A DNA stretch of 36,392 nucleotides. Origin: an uncultured Pelagibacteraceae bacterium (GTDB taxonomy: Bacteria; Pseudomonadota; Alphaproteobacteria; Pelagibacterales; Pelagibacteraceae). Positions within the stretch are counted from its first letter, which is position 1, and every line of letters begins with the position of its first letter. Below are positions 25,849 to 33,391 of this stretch, piece by piece. Under the pieces are notes generated by a model that saw only the letters and a program-made list of their open reading frames with translations, ran no database searches and was not told the DNA's origin. The stretch spans positions 1 through 36,392 of the forward strand of contig CACIPT010000008.1 in the NCBI GenBank assembly GCA_902588595.1, in the 5' to 3' direction. A program made the position numbers and the translations under genes.

Positions 25849-26832
25849 CTAACTCGCTGATCGAACTTGTGGTGCTAATTTAACTTTGTCCATTATATGA
25901 TCTATTTTTTTAACATCAGCGTCTCTAACACATAAATTTTCGCTTAAATATCTTTTCCAGAAATTAGATCCTGTTTGGCCATGAAACAATCCTAAAGTAT
26001 GTCTCATAATTTGATTTAACCTTGTTCCTTTTTTTGTTTCTTCTTTTATATATGGAATTAAATTTTCAATAACTTCTTGTCTTGAAGCAGTATTATTATT
26101 TTTAAAAATTTCCTTTTCAATTTCAGCCAAAAAGTAAGGGGAATGGTAAACTGATCTTCCAATCATAACTCCATCTACTTTACTTAGATGGTTTTTAATT
26201 TGATCAGTTGAAGTAATACCTCCATTTACAATTATTTCTTCATTTTTAAAATCTTTTTTTAAATTATAAACAACATCATATTTTAAAGGAGGAATATTTA
26301 AATTTTGTTTAGGCGTAAATTTTCCAAGGATAGCTTTTCTTGCATGTATAATAAATGTTTTAACTCCAGTATTTTTTAATTTATCAATAAATTTATATAA
26401 ATTTTCATAATCTTCTTGATCATCATATCCAATTCTAGTTTTTACTGTTACAGGAAGTTTGGTTAACGATTGCATTTTGCTTAAACAATCAGCTACTAAA
26501 TTTGGTTCTTTCATTAAACAAGCGCCAAATTTATTTTTTTGAACTTTTTTGCTTGGACAACCAAGATTTAAATTTATTTCATCATAACCAAATTCTTCTC
26601 CAAATCTTGCTGCATTGGCTAAAAGAGTTGGCGACGATCCACCTACTTGAAGTGCTAAAGGTTTTTCATTAATATTGAATGATAAAAGTTTTTTTTTGTC
26701 TCCTCTATCAATTGCTTCGCATACAATCATCTCAGTATATAAAAGAACATTTCTACTTATTAAACGTAAAAAATATCTTTCATGACGATCTGTACAATCC
26801 ATCATTGGAGCGACTGATACTTTTCTATTCAT
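25849..26832 (-). CDS. dusA: tRNA-dihydrouridine synthase A
   Basis: FMN enzyme that reduces uridines in the tRNA D-loop to dihydrouridine. It is 327 aa. APMMDCTDRHERYFLRLIS at the N-terminus is the DusA signature, NLNLGCPSKKVQKNKFGACL carries the catalytic Cys105, and VKTRIGYDDQEDY near residue 135 and NGGITS near 203 are FMN-barrel motifs. RHTLGLFHGQTGSNFWKRYLSE near residue 279 belongs to the C-terminal tRNA-binding domain and is typical of DusA rather than DusB or DusC. A 25-base gap separates it from rpoZ upstream. Confidence 0.94.
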   Translation of the reverse strand: MNRKVSVAPMMDCTDRHERYFLRLISRNVLLYTEMIVCEAIDRGDKKKLLSFNINEKPLALQVGGSSPTLLANAARFGEEFGYDEINLNLGCPSKKVQKNKFGACLMKEPNLVADCLSKMQSLTKLPVTVKTRIGYDDQEDYENLYKFIDKLKNTGVKTFIIHARKAILGKFTPKQNLNIPPLKYDVVYNLKKDFKNEEIIVNGGITSTDQIKNHLSKVDGVMIGRSVYHSPYFLAEIEKEIFKNNNTASRQEVIENLIPYIKEETKKGTRLNQIMRHTLGLFHGQTGSNFWKRYLSENLCVRDADVKKIDHIMDKVKLAPQVRSAS

Positions 26833-26857
26833 AATATAAGATTGTTATATTATTTAT

Positions 26858-27394
26858 TTAGCTATTTGTAGACTCTGAATCTTTTTGTTCTTCACTAGCT
26901 ATTTCTTCATCTTTTAAATTATCTAAAGAAACATCTTCTTCTTGTGCCTCTATCGATTCTTCTGAAGGTTCGCTTTCAATTGTCTGTTCTTTTGGTGAAT
27001 TTTTTAATTCAGCAAGATCTTCTTTGGAAACTTGAATTTTTTCAGGAATTTTTCTAGCTCTTTTTGAAGGCAATATTGGAACTCCACTCTTCGAGATTTC
27101 TCCTTTGTAAAGATTTTCAAAATTATCTCCAATTTCTTCATCATCCTCTGATGAATCGTCTACTTGCTCAACATGTTTTCTTAATTTGTAAACAGCACTT
27201 TCAATTAAATCTTTAACTTTAATTTTTTCTTCAGCAATTTCTCTAAGAGATATAACAGTATTTTTGTCGTTATCTTTATTTATTGATGGTTCTGTTCCTG
27301 AGTTAAGTTGAGTCGCTCTTTCTTTTGCAACTAATACTAATTCATAAGGGCTATCTACTTTATCTATACAATCTTCTACGGTTACTCTTGCCAT
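26858..27394 (-). CDS. rpoZ: RNA polymerase omega subunit with long acidic tail
   Basis: Omega subunit, which helps assemble RNA polymerase by clamping beta-prime. The first 60-70 residues are the conserved core: [27 protein letters not shown], then [14 protein letters not shown]. From about residue 72 the chain becomes extremely acidic and low in complexity ([10 protein letters not shown], later [15 protein letters not shown] and EEQKDSES), with one more basic island, [14 protein letters not shown], near residue 107. At 178 aa it is twice the E. coli length of 91. A perfect hairpin sits 8 bases before the start codon. Confidence 0.9.
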   Translation of the reverse strand: MARVTVEDCIDKVDSPYELVLVAKERATQLNSGTEPSINKDNDKNTVISLREIAEEKIKVKDLIESAVYKLRKHVEQVDDSSEDDEEIGDNFENLYKGEISKSGVPILPSKRARKIPEKIQVSKEDLAELKNSPKEQTIESEPSEESIEAQEEDVSLDNLKDEEIASEEQKDSESTNS

Positions 27395-27402
27395 GCGAGT
27401 TG

Positions 27403-27424
27403 TTTATACTTCGCAAAGTATAAA
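27403..27424 (-). promoter_or_regulatory. Perfect 9-bp inverted repeat just upstream of rpoZ
   Basis: TTTATACTT and AAGTATAAA are exact reverse complements separated by four bases. On the rpoZ strand the loop is TGCG and the structure ends 8 bases before the ATG. It lies in the 42-base gap between the MFS gene stop and rpoZ. No T-tract follows on the minus strand, so it is not an intrinsic terminator. It could be an RNA hairpin masking the translation start, a processing site or a protein operator. Both arms include TATACTT, a fair -10 sequence. Confidence 0.6.
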
Positions 27425-27436
27425 ATCAAGTGATTT

Positions 27437-28645
27437 CTATATTTTTACAGGATTTAAGTTTTTTCTTATAAAGAACAAAGAAATTATAGAAATAAAAATA
27501 TAAGCGGCAGAAACTAAAGAGATTTGTTCTATAGAAAAGCCTTTATCAATAAGAATTCCAAATACTGCAGTTCCAAAGGCTGTAGCAAATACCATTAAAG
27601 CAGTAGTAAGAGCTTTTATAGATCCTATATACTTTACACCATATATTTCAGCCCACGTTGATGATCCTAGTACATTGCAAAGGCCGTTGGTAATGCCAAT
27701 CAATCCAAAAAATACAAATGAAGAAAAAGGATTATCAAAATAAAACAACACCATTGCTGCAAAAAATAAAGGAATGTTCATATAAATTAAAATTTTTCTA
27801 CTAGTAAATTTATCAATTAAAAAACCTGAAAAAATTAATGCAACAACTGAAAGTATAGAATAAGACATAAAAGATTGTGCAATTATATAGGGACCCCAAT
27901 TTTTTGAAGAAAGTATAAAAGATTGATAAATAAAAGATCCAGTAGCAATAGAAGGCATTGCCAACATATTTGCGCAAACAATATAAAATCTATAATCTTT
28001 TATAACTTCAACTCTTTTCCATTGTTTAAAATTATCTTCATTAACAGTATTGTCTTCTTCTTTTTCTCTTGAATCAAAATTAAGATTTTTTACTAAAAAA
28101 AAAGAAGATAAAGGTAAAAAAATTAATACAACAATTGAAATTGCAATCCAAATATTTTGCCATTCAGTGATTGTCAAAAGATAAATCATTAAAACTGGCA
28201 AAATAAATTCAGCAGCAGATAGACCAAACCAACCTGTGCTTAAAGCTTTTCCTCTGGATTTTGTAAAATATCTAGAAATTGTTGTAGTGGCTGTATGAGA
28301 CATCATGCCTTGACCAGAAAATCTCATTAACAATATTGCTATAAACAAAAAAGAAATAGATGAAATTTTAGAAAAAAAGAAACAAGAAAAGCCAAGCAAT
28401 AAAATTACAAAAAAAGCAAACTTAGAAATATCTATGTCGTCAATTTTTTTTCCTGCCCAGATTAATATAAAACTACTTGTAAGAGTAGCTGCAGCATAAA
28501 TTGAGCCAAATTGTCCATGAGTAATCGATAGTTCGTTCCTTATGCTTGGATTAAATATTCCTAAAAAAAAACTCTGTCCAAAACTAGAAAAAAATGTAAA
28601 TATAAAACCAAATATAATTACTTTTAAACTTAAACTTTTAAACAT
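27437..28645 (-). CDS. Major facilitator superfamily transporter
   Basis: Membrane protein of 402 aa with about twelve hydrophobic segments and the central cytoplasmic loop near residues 188-215 (charged, FDSREKEEDNTVNEDN). The loop between segments 2 and 3 reads AGKKIDDIDISKFA, a loose version of the MFS motif GxxxDrxGrr; SGFLIDKFTSRKIL near residue 272 repeats it in the second half. The opening, FGFIFTFFSSFGQSFFLGIF, resembles oxalate/monocarboxylate-type MFS proteins, but the substrate is not assignable. Its start codon is only 8 bases from the start of a divergent dehydrogenase gene. Confidence 0.85.
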   Translation of the reverse strand: MFKSLSLKVIIFGFIFTFFSSFGQSFFLGIFNPSIRNELSITHGQFGSIYAAATLTSSFILIWAGKKIDDIDISKFAFFVILLLGFSCFFFSKISSISFLFIAILLMRFSGQGMMSHTATTTISRYFTKSRGKALSTGWFGLSAAEFILPVLMIYLLTITEWQNIWIAISIVVLIFLPLSSFFLVKNLNFDSREKEEDNTVNEDNFKQWKRVEVIKDYRFYIVCANMLAMPSIATGSFIYQSFILSSKNWGPYIIAQSFMSYSILSVVALIFSGFLIDKFTSRKILIYMNIPLFFAAMVLFYFDNPFSSFVFFGLIGITNGLCNVLGSSTWAEIYGVKYIGSIKALTTALMVFATAFGTAVFGILIDKGFSIEQISLVSAAYIFISIISLFFIRKNLNPVKI

Positions 28646-28653
28646 TTTTTTTT

Positions 28654-29523
28654 ATGACTTGTAAAGTTGCTTTCATTGGTCTTGGTGTCATGGGTTATCC
28701 AATGGCTGGATATATATCAAAAGCTGGACATAATGTAACTGTTTATAATCGTACAACAACAAAAGCAGATAAATGGCTTACCGAATACAAAGGAGCAAAA
28801 GCAGAAACTCCTGCAAAAGCTGCTGATGGAGCTGATTTTGTTTTTACATGTGTTGGAAATGACAACGATCTAAAAGAAGTTACTTTTGGAGATAACGGAA
28901 TTTTTAAAACAATAAAAAAAGGTGCTATCTATATTGATAACACAACAGCTTCTGCAACAATCGCTAGAGAAATTTATGATCATTCAAAAAAAAATGGTTT
29001 TGGATTTTTAGATGCGCCTGTTTCAGGTGGACAAGCTGGAGCAGAAAATGGTGCACTAACAGTAATGATCGGTGGAGATCAAGAGAGTTTCAATAAAGCA
29101 AAAGATGTAATCGATTGTTACAGTAAAAAAATGAAATTACTTGGCAAAGCTGGAAACGGCCAATTAGCTAAAATGGTAAACCAAATTTGTATTGGTGGAT
29201 TAGTACAAGCATTATCTGAAGGAATAAATTTTGGTATAAAAGCTGGTCTAAATATGGAGGATGTTATTGAAGTTATATCTAAGGGAGCAGCTCAATCATG
29301 GCAAATGGATAATAGATATAAAACAATGATTGATGATAAGTTTGAATTTGGATTTGCTGTAGATTGGATGAGAAAAGACTTAAAAATTGCTTTAGAAGAA
29401 GCAAAAAAAAACAATTCATTATTACCCGTAACAGAAATTGTTGATCAATATTATGGAGATGTTCAAAAATTAGGTGGTAATAGATGGGATACATCAAGTC
29501 TTATTAAAAGACTTAGAAAGTAA
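28654..29523 (+). CDS. Beta-hydroxyacid dehydrogenase (3-hydroxyisobutyrate dehydrogenase-like)
   Basis: NAD(P)-dependent oxidoreductase of 289 aa in the 3-hydroxyisobutyrate / tartronate-semialdehyde / glyoxylate reductase family. The Rossmann loop GLGVMG is at residues 9-14; the substrate motif DAPVSGG is at 120-126; the catalytic Lys173 with Asn176 is in GQLAKMVNQ. NRT near residue 32 after the second strand favours NADP over NAD. Substrate within the family cannot be chosen by sequence alone. It runs head-to-head with the MFS gene over 8 T residues, and a PNPOx-like gene follows after 6 bases. Confidence 0.88.
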   Translation: MTCKVAFIGLGVMGYPMAGYISKAGHNVTVYNRTTTKADKWLTEYKGAKAETPAKAADGADFVFTCVGNDNDLKEVTFGDNGIFKTIKKGAIYIDNTTASATIAREIYDHSKKNGFGFLDAPVSGGQAGAENGALTVMIGGDQESFNKAKDVIDCYSKKMKLLGKAGNGQLAKMVNQICIGGLVQALSEGINFGIKAGLNMEDVIEVISKGAAQSWQMDNRYKTMIDDKFEFGFAVDWMRKDLKIALEEAKKNNSLLPVTEIVDQYYGDVQKLGGNRWDTSSLIKRLRK

Positions 29524-29529
29524 ATAAGT

Positions 29530-30129
29530 ATGCAACCAGCATACTACGAAAATTTTAAAGAAATCAAAAAAAAAATTTGGTCAATGTTAGATGATGCAGT
29601 GACAAATAGAAGTTCAACATTTAGAATTCCAGTATTTATTTGTGGAGATCAAAAAGATTTTGATGGAAGAATTGTAGTTCTTAGAAAATCTGATCAAATA
29701 AATAATCTTCTTCAATTTCATAGTGATATTAGATCAGAGAAAATACCTAAATTAAAAAGTAATAAAAATGCTTCTATGCTTTTCTATGACAAAGAAGAAA
29801 AAATCCAAGTAAGATTAAAAGTTGAATGTATAGTTAATCATAACAATGAAATAACTAAAGAGTCTTGGTCAAAAACAGGACATATGAGTAGAAAATGTTA
29901 TTTGGTTGATAATGGACCTGGAACAAAATCTCCCAACCCAACATCAGGTTTAAAACCTGAGTTAGATAATTTTGAATTTTCAATGGAACAAAGCGAAGAA
30001 GGTTATAAAAACTTTACTGTAATTCAGTGTAAAATAAAAAATATTGAATGGCTTTATCTAGCTGCTAAAGGGCATCGCAGAGCCAGATTTGAATTAGATA
30101 CAAATAAAGAATACTGGCTAGTTCCTTAA
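29530..30129 (+). CDS. Pyridoxamine 5'-phosphate oxidase-related flavoprotein
   Basis: FMN-binding split-barrel protein of 199 aa. RSSTFRIPVFICG, then DGRIVVLRKSDQINNLLQFHSDIRSEKI, is the FMN-binding pattern shared with pyridoxamine-phosphate oxidases and the Alr4036 family; ASMLFYDKEEKIQVRLKVEC follows as the next strands. The C-terminus WLYLAAKGHRRARFEL replaces the PNPOx dimerisation tail, so classical PdxH activity is doubtful. The gene follows the dehydrogenase by 6 bases and precedes a small membrane protein by 3, suggesting one transcript. The specific reaction is unknown. Confidence 0.78.
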   Translation: MQPAYYENFKEIKKKIWSMLDDAVTNRSSTFRIPVFICGDQKDFDGRIVVLRKSDQINNLLQFHSDIRSEKIPKLKSNKNASMLFYDKEEKIQVRLKVECIVNHNNEITKESWSKTGHMSRKCYLVDNGPGTKSPNPTSGLKPELDNFEFSMEQSEEGYKNFTVIQCKIKNIEWLYLAAKGHRRARFELDTNKEYWLVP

Positions 30130-30132
30130 ATA

Positions 30133-30336
30133 ATGTTTGTAAAATTTATTTTTTATTTATCTCTAATAATTTTAGGAATGTTTGTTATGAGATTTGGAAT
30201 AATCCAAATAAGACAATACAAACAAGGTCAAACCAAACTTAAAAAGAAGCTACTAGAACAGATTGCTTTTGTAATTTTTTTTATAATAATTTTAGGATTA
30301 ATTATTTATTCGGTTAACGGCCTACTTTTTAATTAA
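30133..30336 (+). CDS. Small two-span membrane protein, unknown function
   Basis: I do not recognise this gene. It is 67 aa. A hydrophobic segment at about residues 3-24 and another at about 44-64 flank a basic loop (QIRQYKQGQTKLKKKLLEQ), so a hairpin with the loop in the cytoplasm is likely. It begins 3 bases after the PNPOx-like gene and probably shares its transcript. Its stop overlaps the stop of the convergent hydrolase gene within the palindrome TTAATTAA. The context, AT-rich but with a well-formed two-helix pattern, favours a real gene. Confidence 0.65.
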   Translation: MFVKFIFYLSLIILGMFVMRFGIIQIRQYKQGQTKLKKKLLEQIAFVIFFIIILGLIIYSVNGLLFN

Positions 30337-31423
30337 GTAAATTTTCTTCCCAAAATTTAATATTCTTCTTAAAAAACAATTTTCCTTTATCACCGCCACC
30401 TTTGGCACCTGTGAACATGCATCCACTTAAATTATAAGGGTCAAAACTGAATTTCAAAGTTCGTAGTGGATCTTCTCTTGACATTTTATAAAAATCTTCT
30501 TCAGTTTCCCAACGGTCTACATACTCCAATAAAAAATCCATATATGACTTGCTCATCTTTCCATCATCTTCAGTGTACCACTTAGGACATTTCCAAAAAA
30601 TCTGTGCGTACTCCATATCTTCAACTTCATAATTTCCAATGAAATCATGATACCATCCTTTTTTAACATCAACTATTATATCTCCACCATTTGCTTTAAT
30701 TTTTTTACCTAGTTCAACACAGGGTTCTGCTCGGGTATAGTTGTCGGATCCACCGAGAATCATCCATGTTTTTGTTTCTTTTGTTGGTTGAGGATTTCTA
30801 AACATTCCAACATCCTCACAATCTGGATATAATGGTTGTGCTGCAGCAAAATATAAATCTTTACTTATAAGTGCATCTCTTAATCTTTTTTCTGATGCTA
30901 AAATTGAAACCATCCCACCTCTCGATCCTCCTTGGATACCGACTTTTTTTATATTGATCTTAGGATTCTTGGACAGATATTCAAGAGCGATAAATGGATC
31001 AAGAAATTGTGACCAAATATTAACTGTGAACTGATTTCCGGCTGTACTACCTATTTGATCTCTTGCAGTAAAGTGATCAATAAACATTGTTGCGATTCCT
31101 TTTTTTTGTAATGCCTTAGCCTGTTTTCTATGCCAAACCATCCACTTTGAATAAAATTCTTCAGGTCCCCAACTACTATGACTTACCATTACAAGTGGAA
31201 ATGGACCTTCGCCTTTAGGATATACTATCAAGGCATCAAATTCGCTTGGTGACTCTTTGTGCCAGCCTTCTTGAATAGCATAAAAATCGAATGCTCTATA
31301 AGATTGAATTTTTACTAACTCACTATTTTTAAAAGATTTATTTAATCTTTTCATAAATTTATTAAATGCAAATGCAGGATTTGCAATTAATAAACAAATC
31401 AAAATTAAAAATATTTTTCTCAT
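30329..31423 (-). CDS. Exported alpha/beta hydrolase (dienelactone-hydrolase-like)
   Basis: A 364-aa protein with a cleavable signal peptide (MRKIFLILICLLIANPAFA, cut after residue 19), so it should act in the periplasm. The hydrolase core begins near residue 60. The nucleophile elbow GGSRG places Ser167; Asp227 in LGGSDNYT and His259 in GWYHDF would complete the triad. FPLVMVSHSSWG near residue 75 is the oxyanion-hole strand. The family acts on dienelactones, esters or related small molecules; the substrate is unknown. The mature part has four Cys that might pair. It faces the small membrane protein gene with an 8-base stop overlap. Confidence 0.8.
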   Translation of the reverse strand: MRKIFLILICLLIANPAFAFNKFMKRLNKSFKNSELVKIQSYRAFDFYAIQEGWHKESPSEFDALIVYPKGEGPFPLVMVSHSSWGPEEFYSKWMVWHRKQAKALQKKGIATMFIDHFTARDQIGSTAGNQFTVNIWSQFLDPFIALEYLSKNPKINIKKVGIQGGSRGGMVSILASEKRLRDALISKDLYFAAAQPLYPDCEDVGMFRNPQPTKETKTWMILGGSDNYTRAEPCVELGKKIKANGGDIIVDVKKGWYHDFIGNYEVEDMEYAQIFWKCPKWYTEDDGKMSKSYMDFLLEYVDRWETEEDFYKMSREDPLRTLKFSFDPYNLSGCMFTGAKGGGDKGKLFFKKNIKFWEENLLN

Positions 31424-31499
31424 ACAAAATTTATTTTTTATATAGTTTAGTTAAAAAAGATAATGTCACAAACAAAAAAAAATGTGTTCGATTTGAGCT

Positions 31500-32291
31500 T
31501 TATTTAATTGTAATTCTGTGCATTATTCTATTTCCTTTAAAAGGAGTAGCTTGATGCAGCATTGATCTATTATCCCAAATTGCAAGCTGGTTTTTTTCCC
31601 ATTCCAAAGAATATTGAAATTTTTTTTTTACTTGATGATTAAACAAATATTTTTCTAACTTTTTTTTTCTAATGATATTAGAATTAAATCCGATAAAGTG
31701 ACCTGGACTAAAGTAAATTGTATGTTTTGAGTTAATTTTTCTAATAATATTATGTCTAGATTTTAATTCTTTGTTTATTTTTCCTTTTTCTTTAACTCTT
31801 TCCCTTGTTGTAATTGAAATAGGACCCTCTGAAGAATAATTGCCTTTGTATTTTTTTAATTTATTTTTAATAGATTTAGGAAGAGCTTTATAAGCTAAAT
31901 ACTGCGAAGAAAACTCAGTATTAGCCTTACCTTTTTTTGGAACTAATTTTGATAATAGCATAGTAAATTTTGGAGGTTTTTTTGTATAAATAGAGTCGGT
32001 ATGAAATTGTTCACCAAAGCTTGGTCCCTTATCAGATATCTTTCTTTGAACGACTGTAATTTTTGGATATTTTTTATTTAATCCTCTTAATCTAGGATAA
32101 TTAGCAAGTTGACCAAAGTTTTTGGCAAACTGAATATATGTTTTGGAATTTAAATTTTGTTTTCTAAAATATATCATTCCATATTTTTGAAGAGCAAATT
32201 TAATTTTCTTTAAATCATTTTTGTTTATTTTTTTTATATTGCCAATAATTTCGGCACCTATATCTTTTTTGCCTGGAATAATTTTAAACAT
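31500..32291 (-). CDS. TauD/TfdA-family Fe(II)/2-oxoglutarate dioxygenase
   Basis: Non-haem iron dioxygenase of 263 aa. The iron ligands fit HxD at His97-Thr-Asp99 (GEQFHTDSIY) and a distal His246 (SMLHQATP); Arg255 or Arg259 near the C-terminus would bind 2-oxoglutarate. FARNFG-like AKNFGQLANYP near residue 56 and WDNRSMLHQATP are typical. Family members oxidise taurine, sulfonates, carnitine precursors, phosphonates or aromatic acids; the substrate is not readable here. The region 31424-31499 before the next gene is AT-rich with no clear structure. The gene follows the carbonic-anhydrase-like gene by 10 bases and is probably co-transcribed. Confidence 0.87.
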   Translation of the reverse strand: MFKIIPGKKDIGAEIIGNIKKINKNDLKKIKFALQKYGMIYFRKQNLNSKTYIQFAKNFGQLANYPRLRGLNKKYPKITVVQRKISDKGPSFGEQFHTDSIYTKKPPKFTMLLSKLVPKKGKANTEFSSQYLAYKALPKSIKNKLKKYKGNYSSEGPISITTRERVKEKGKINKELKSRHNIIRKINSKHTIYFSPGHFIGFNSNIIRKKKLEKYLFNHQVKKKFQYSLEWEKNQLAIWDNRSMLHQATPFKGNRIMHRITIK

Positions 32292-32301
32292 AAAAATTTT
32301 T

Positions 32302-32814
32302 TCATTTTATTGATTTAGAATATTTTTTCCAATTCTCTTGATATCTTATAGCATTTTTTTTAACAGCTTCTGTTTCTTCTTCTGTAATTTTTCTAATAAC
32401 TTTTCCAGGTGATCCAACCACAAGTGAGTTATCTGGAATCTCTTTGTCTTCTGTAATAAGTGCTTTAGCTCCTATAATACAATTGTTGCCAATTTTAGCA
32501 TTATTTAAGATTACTGCGCCTATTCCAATCAAACTATTATCTCCAATTGTGCATCCGTGAAGCATAACCATATGGCCAATAGTTACATTTTTTCCAACTT
32601 TTAAAGGGCAACCTGGGTCAGTATGTAAAACACTACCATCTTGAACATTTGATCCTTCGCCAATATGAATATTTTCTATATCTCCTCTTAAAACCGCATT
32701 AAACCAAATACTTGTATTTTTTTCTAATGTAACATCGCCAATTATTGTTGCATTAGGTGCTACCCAATTTTCACCAGAATTTTTTGGTTTTTTATTTTCC
32801 AAATCGTAAAACAT
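32302..32814 (-). CDS. Gamma-carbonic anhydrase family protein (YrdA/PaaY-like)
   Basis: Left-handed beta-helix trimer protein of 170 aa. Hexapeptide repeats run through most of the chain (VTLEKN, IHIGEG, LKVGKN, VTIGHM, CTIGDN, AKIGNN). The three zinc histidines of the family are His64 (VLHTDPG), His81 and His86 (IGHMVMLHG). WFNAVLRGD near residue 37 is conserved. Some members hydrate CO2 while others are thioesterases or of unknown role, so carbonic anhydrase activity is uncertain. It is divergent from the thioredoxin-fold gene over 19 bases. Confidence 0.85.
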   Translation of the reverse strand: MFYDLENKKPKNSGENWVAPNATIIGDVTLEKNTSIWFNAVLRGDIENIHIGEGSNVQDGSVLHTDPGCPLKVGKNVTIGHMVMLHGCTIGDNSLIGIGAVILNNAKIGNNCIIGAKALITEDKEIPDNSLVVGSPGKVIRKITEEETEAVKKNAIRYQENWKKYSKSIK

Positions 32815-32820
32815 ATCTTA

Positions 32821-32826
32821 TATAAT
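32821..32826 (+). promoter_or_regulatory. TATAAT -10 element directly before the thioredoxin-fold gene
   Basis: A perfect -10 hexamer lies 7 bases ahead of the ATG at 32834. Transcription from it would start at about the start codon, giving a leaderless or nearly leaderless message. No good -35 lies 16-18 bases upstream, where the divergent gene's coding sequence already begins. AT-rich DNA makes chance matches common. Confidence 0.35.
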
Positions 32827-32833
32827 ACTTAAC

Positions 32834-33391
32834 ATGTCGCTTACAAAAACTCCAATATGTGATTTTGGAAAAAAAGCTGAAACTTTCCAATTAAACTCCA
32901 CTGATAATAAAATTATTTCACTAAATGATATAAAGGGAGATAAAGGAACTTTAATAATGTTTATTTGCAATCATTGTCCTTATGTAAAAGCTGTGATTAA
33001 AGATATTGTTGAAGATTCAAATAAGTTAGCTGATTTTGGAATAAAATCAGTAGCGATTTGTTCAAATGATGTAAAAAATTATCCCGAAGATTCTTTTGAA
33101 AATATGATTGAATTTTCAAAAGAACACAAATTTAATTTTCCTTATGTAATTGATGAAACTCAAGAAATTGCAAAAAAATATGATGCTGTCTGCACACCTG
33201 ATTTTTTTGGCTACAACAAAGACTTGGGACTTCAATACAGAGGAAGAATTAGAGAATTAAAAGAGTTAAAACCTGTAAGAAGTGGAGAAAGTGATTTATA
33301 TAAAGCAATGAAACAAATTTCTGAAACTGGGAAAGGACCAGAAAATCAAATTCCAAGTATGGGTTGTAATATCAAGTGGTTAAATAGTTAA
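32834..33391 (+). CDS. Thioredoxin-fold protein (AhpC/TSA-like)
   Basis: Thioredoxin-superfamily protein of 185 aa, probably cytoplasmic, with no signal peptide. The active site is CNHC (Cys45, Cys48) in MFICNHCPYVKAV, a sequence typical of a peroxiredoxin-like subgroup often annotated as thioredoxin family or alkyl hydroperoxide reductase/thiol-specific antioxidant. AVCTPDFFGYNKDLGLQYRGRI near residue 117 contains the cis-Pro region. Its role may be thiol reduction or peroxide defence; the partner is unknown. Its TAA shares one base with the ATG of the glycosyltransferase. Confidence 0.85.
   Translation: MSLTKTPICDFGKKAETFQLNSTDNKIISLNDIKGDKGTLIMFICNHCPYVKAVIKDIVEDSNKLADFGIKSVAICSNDVKNYPEDSFENMIEFSKEHKFNFPYVIDETQEIAKKYDAVCTPDFFGYNKDLGLQYRGRIRELKELKPVRSGESDLYKAMKQISETGKGPENQIPSMGCNIKWLNS

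Noticed and set aside
31424-31499. Promoter for the exported hydrolase (GTGACA with TATATA 19 bases later)
   Set aside because: The spacing is too long and the -35 is poor; this AT-rich stretch gives many equal matches.
31463-31507. A 14-codon plus-strand frame MSQTKKNVFDLSFI in the gap between the hydrolase and dioxygenase genes
   Set aside because: It is very short, has no ribosome-binding site and runs into the end of the dioxygenase gene; nothing supports it as a gene.
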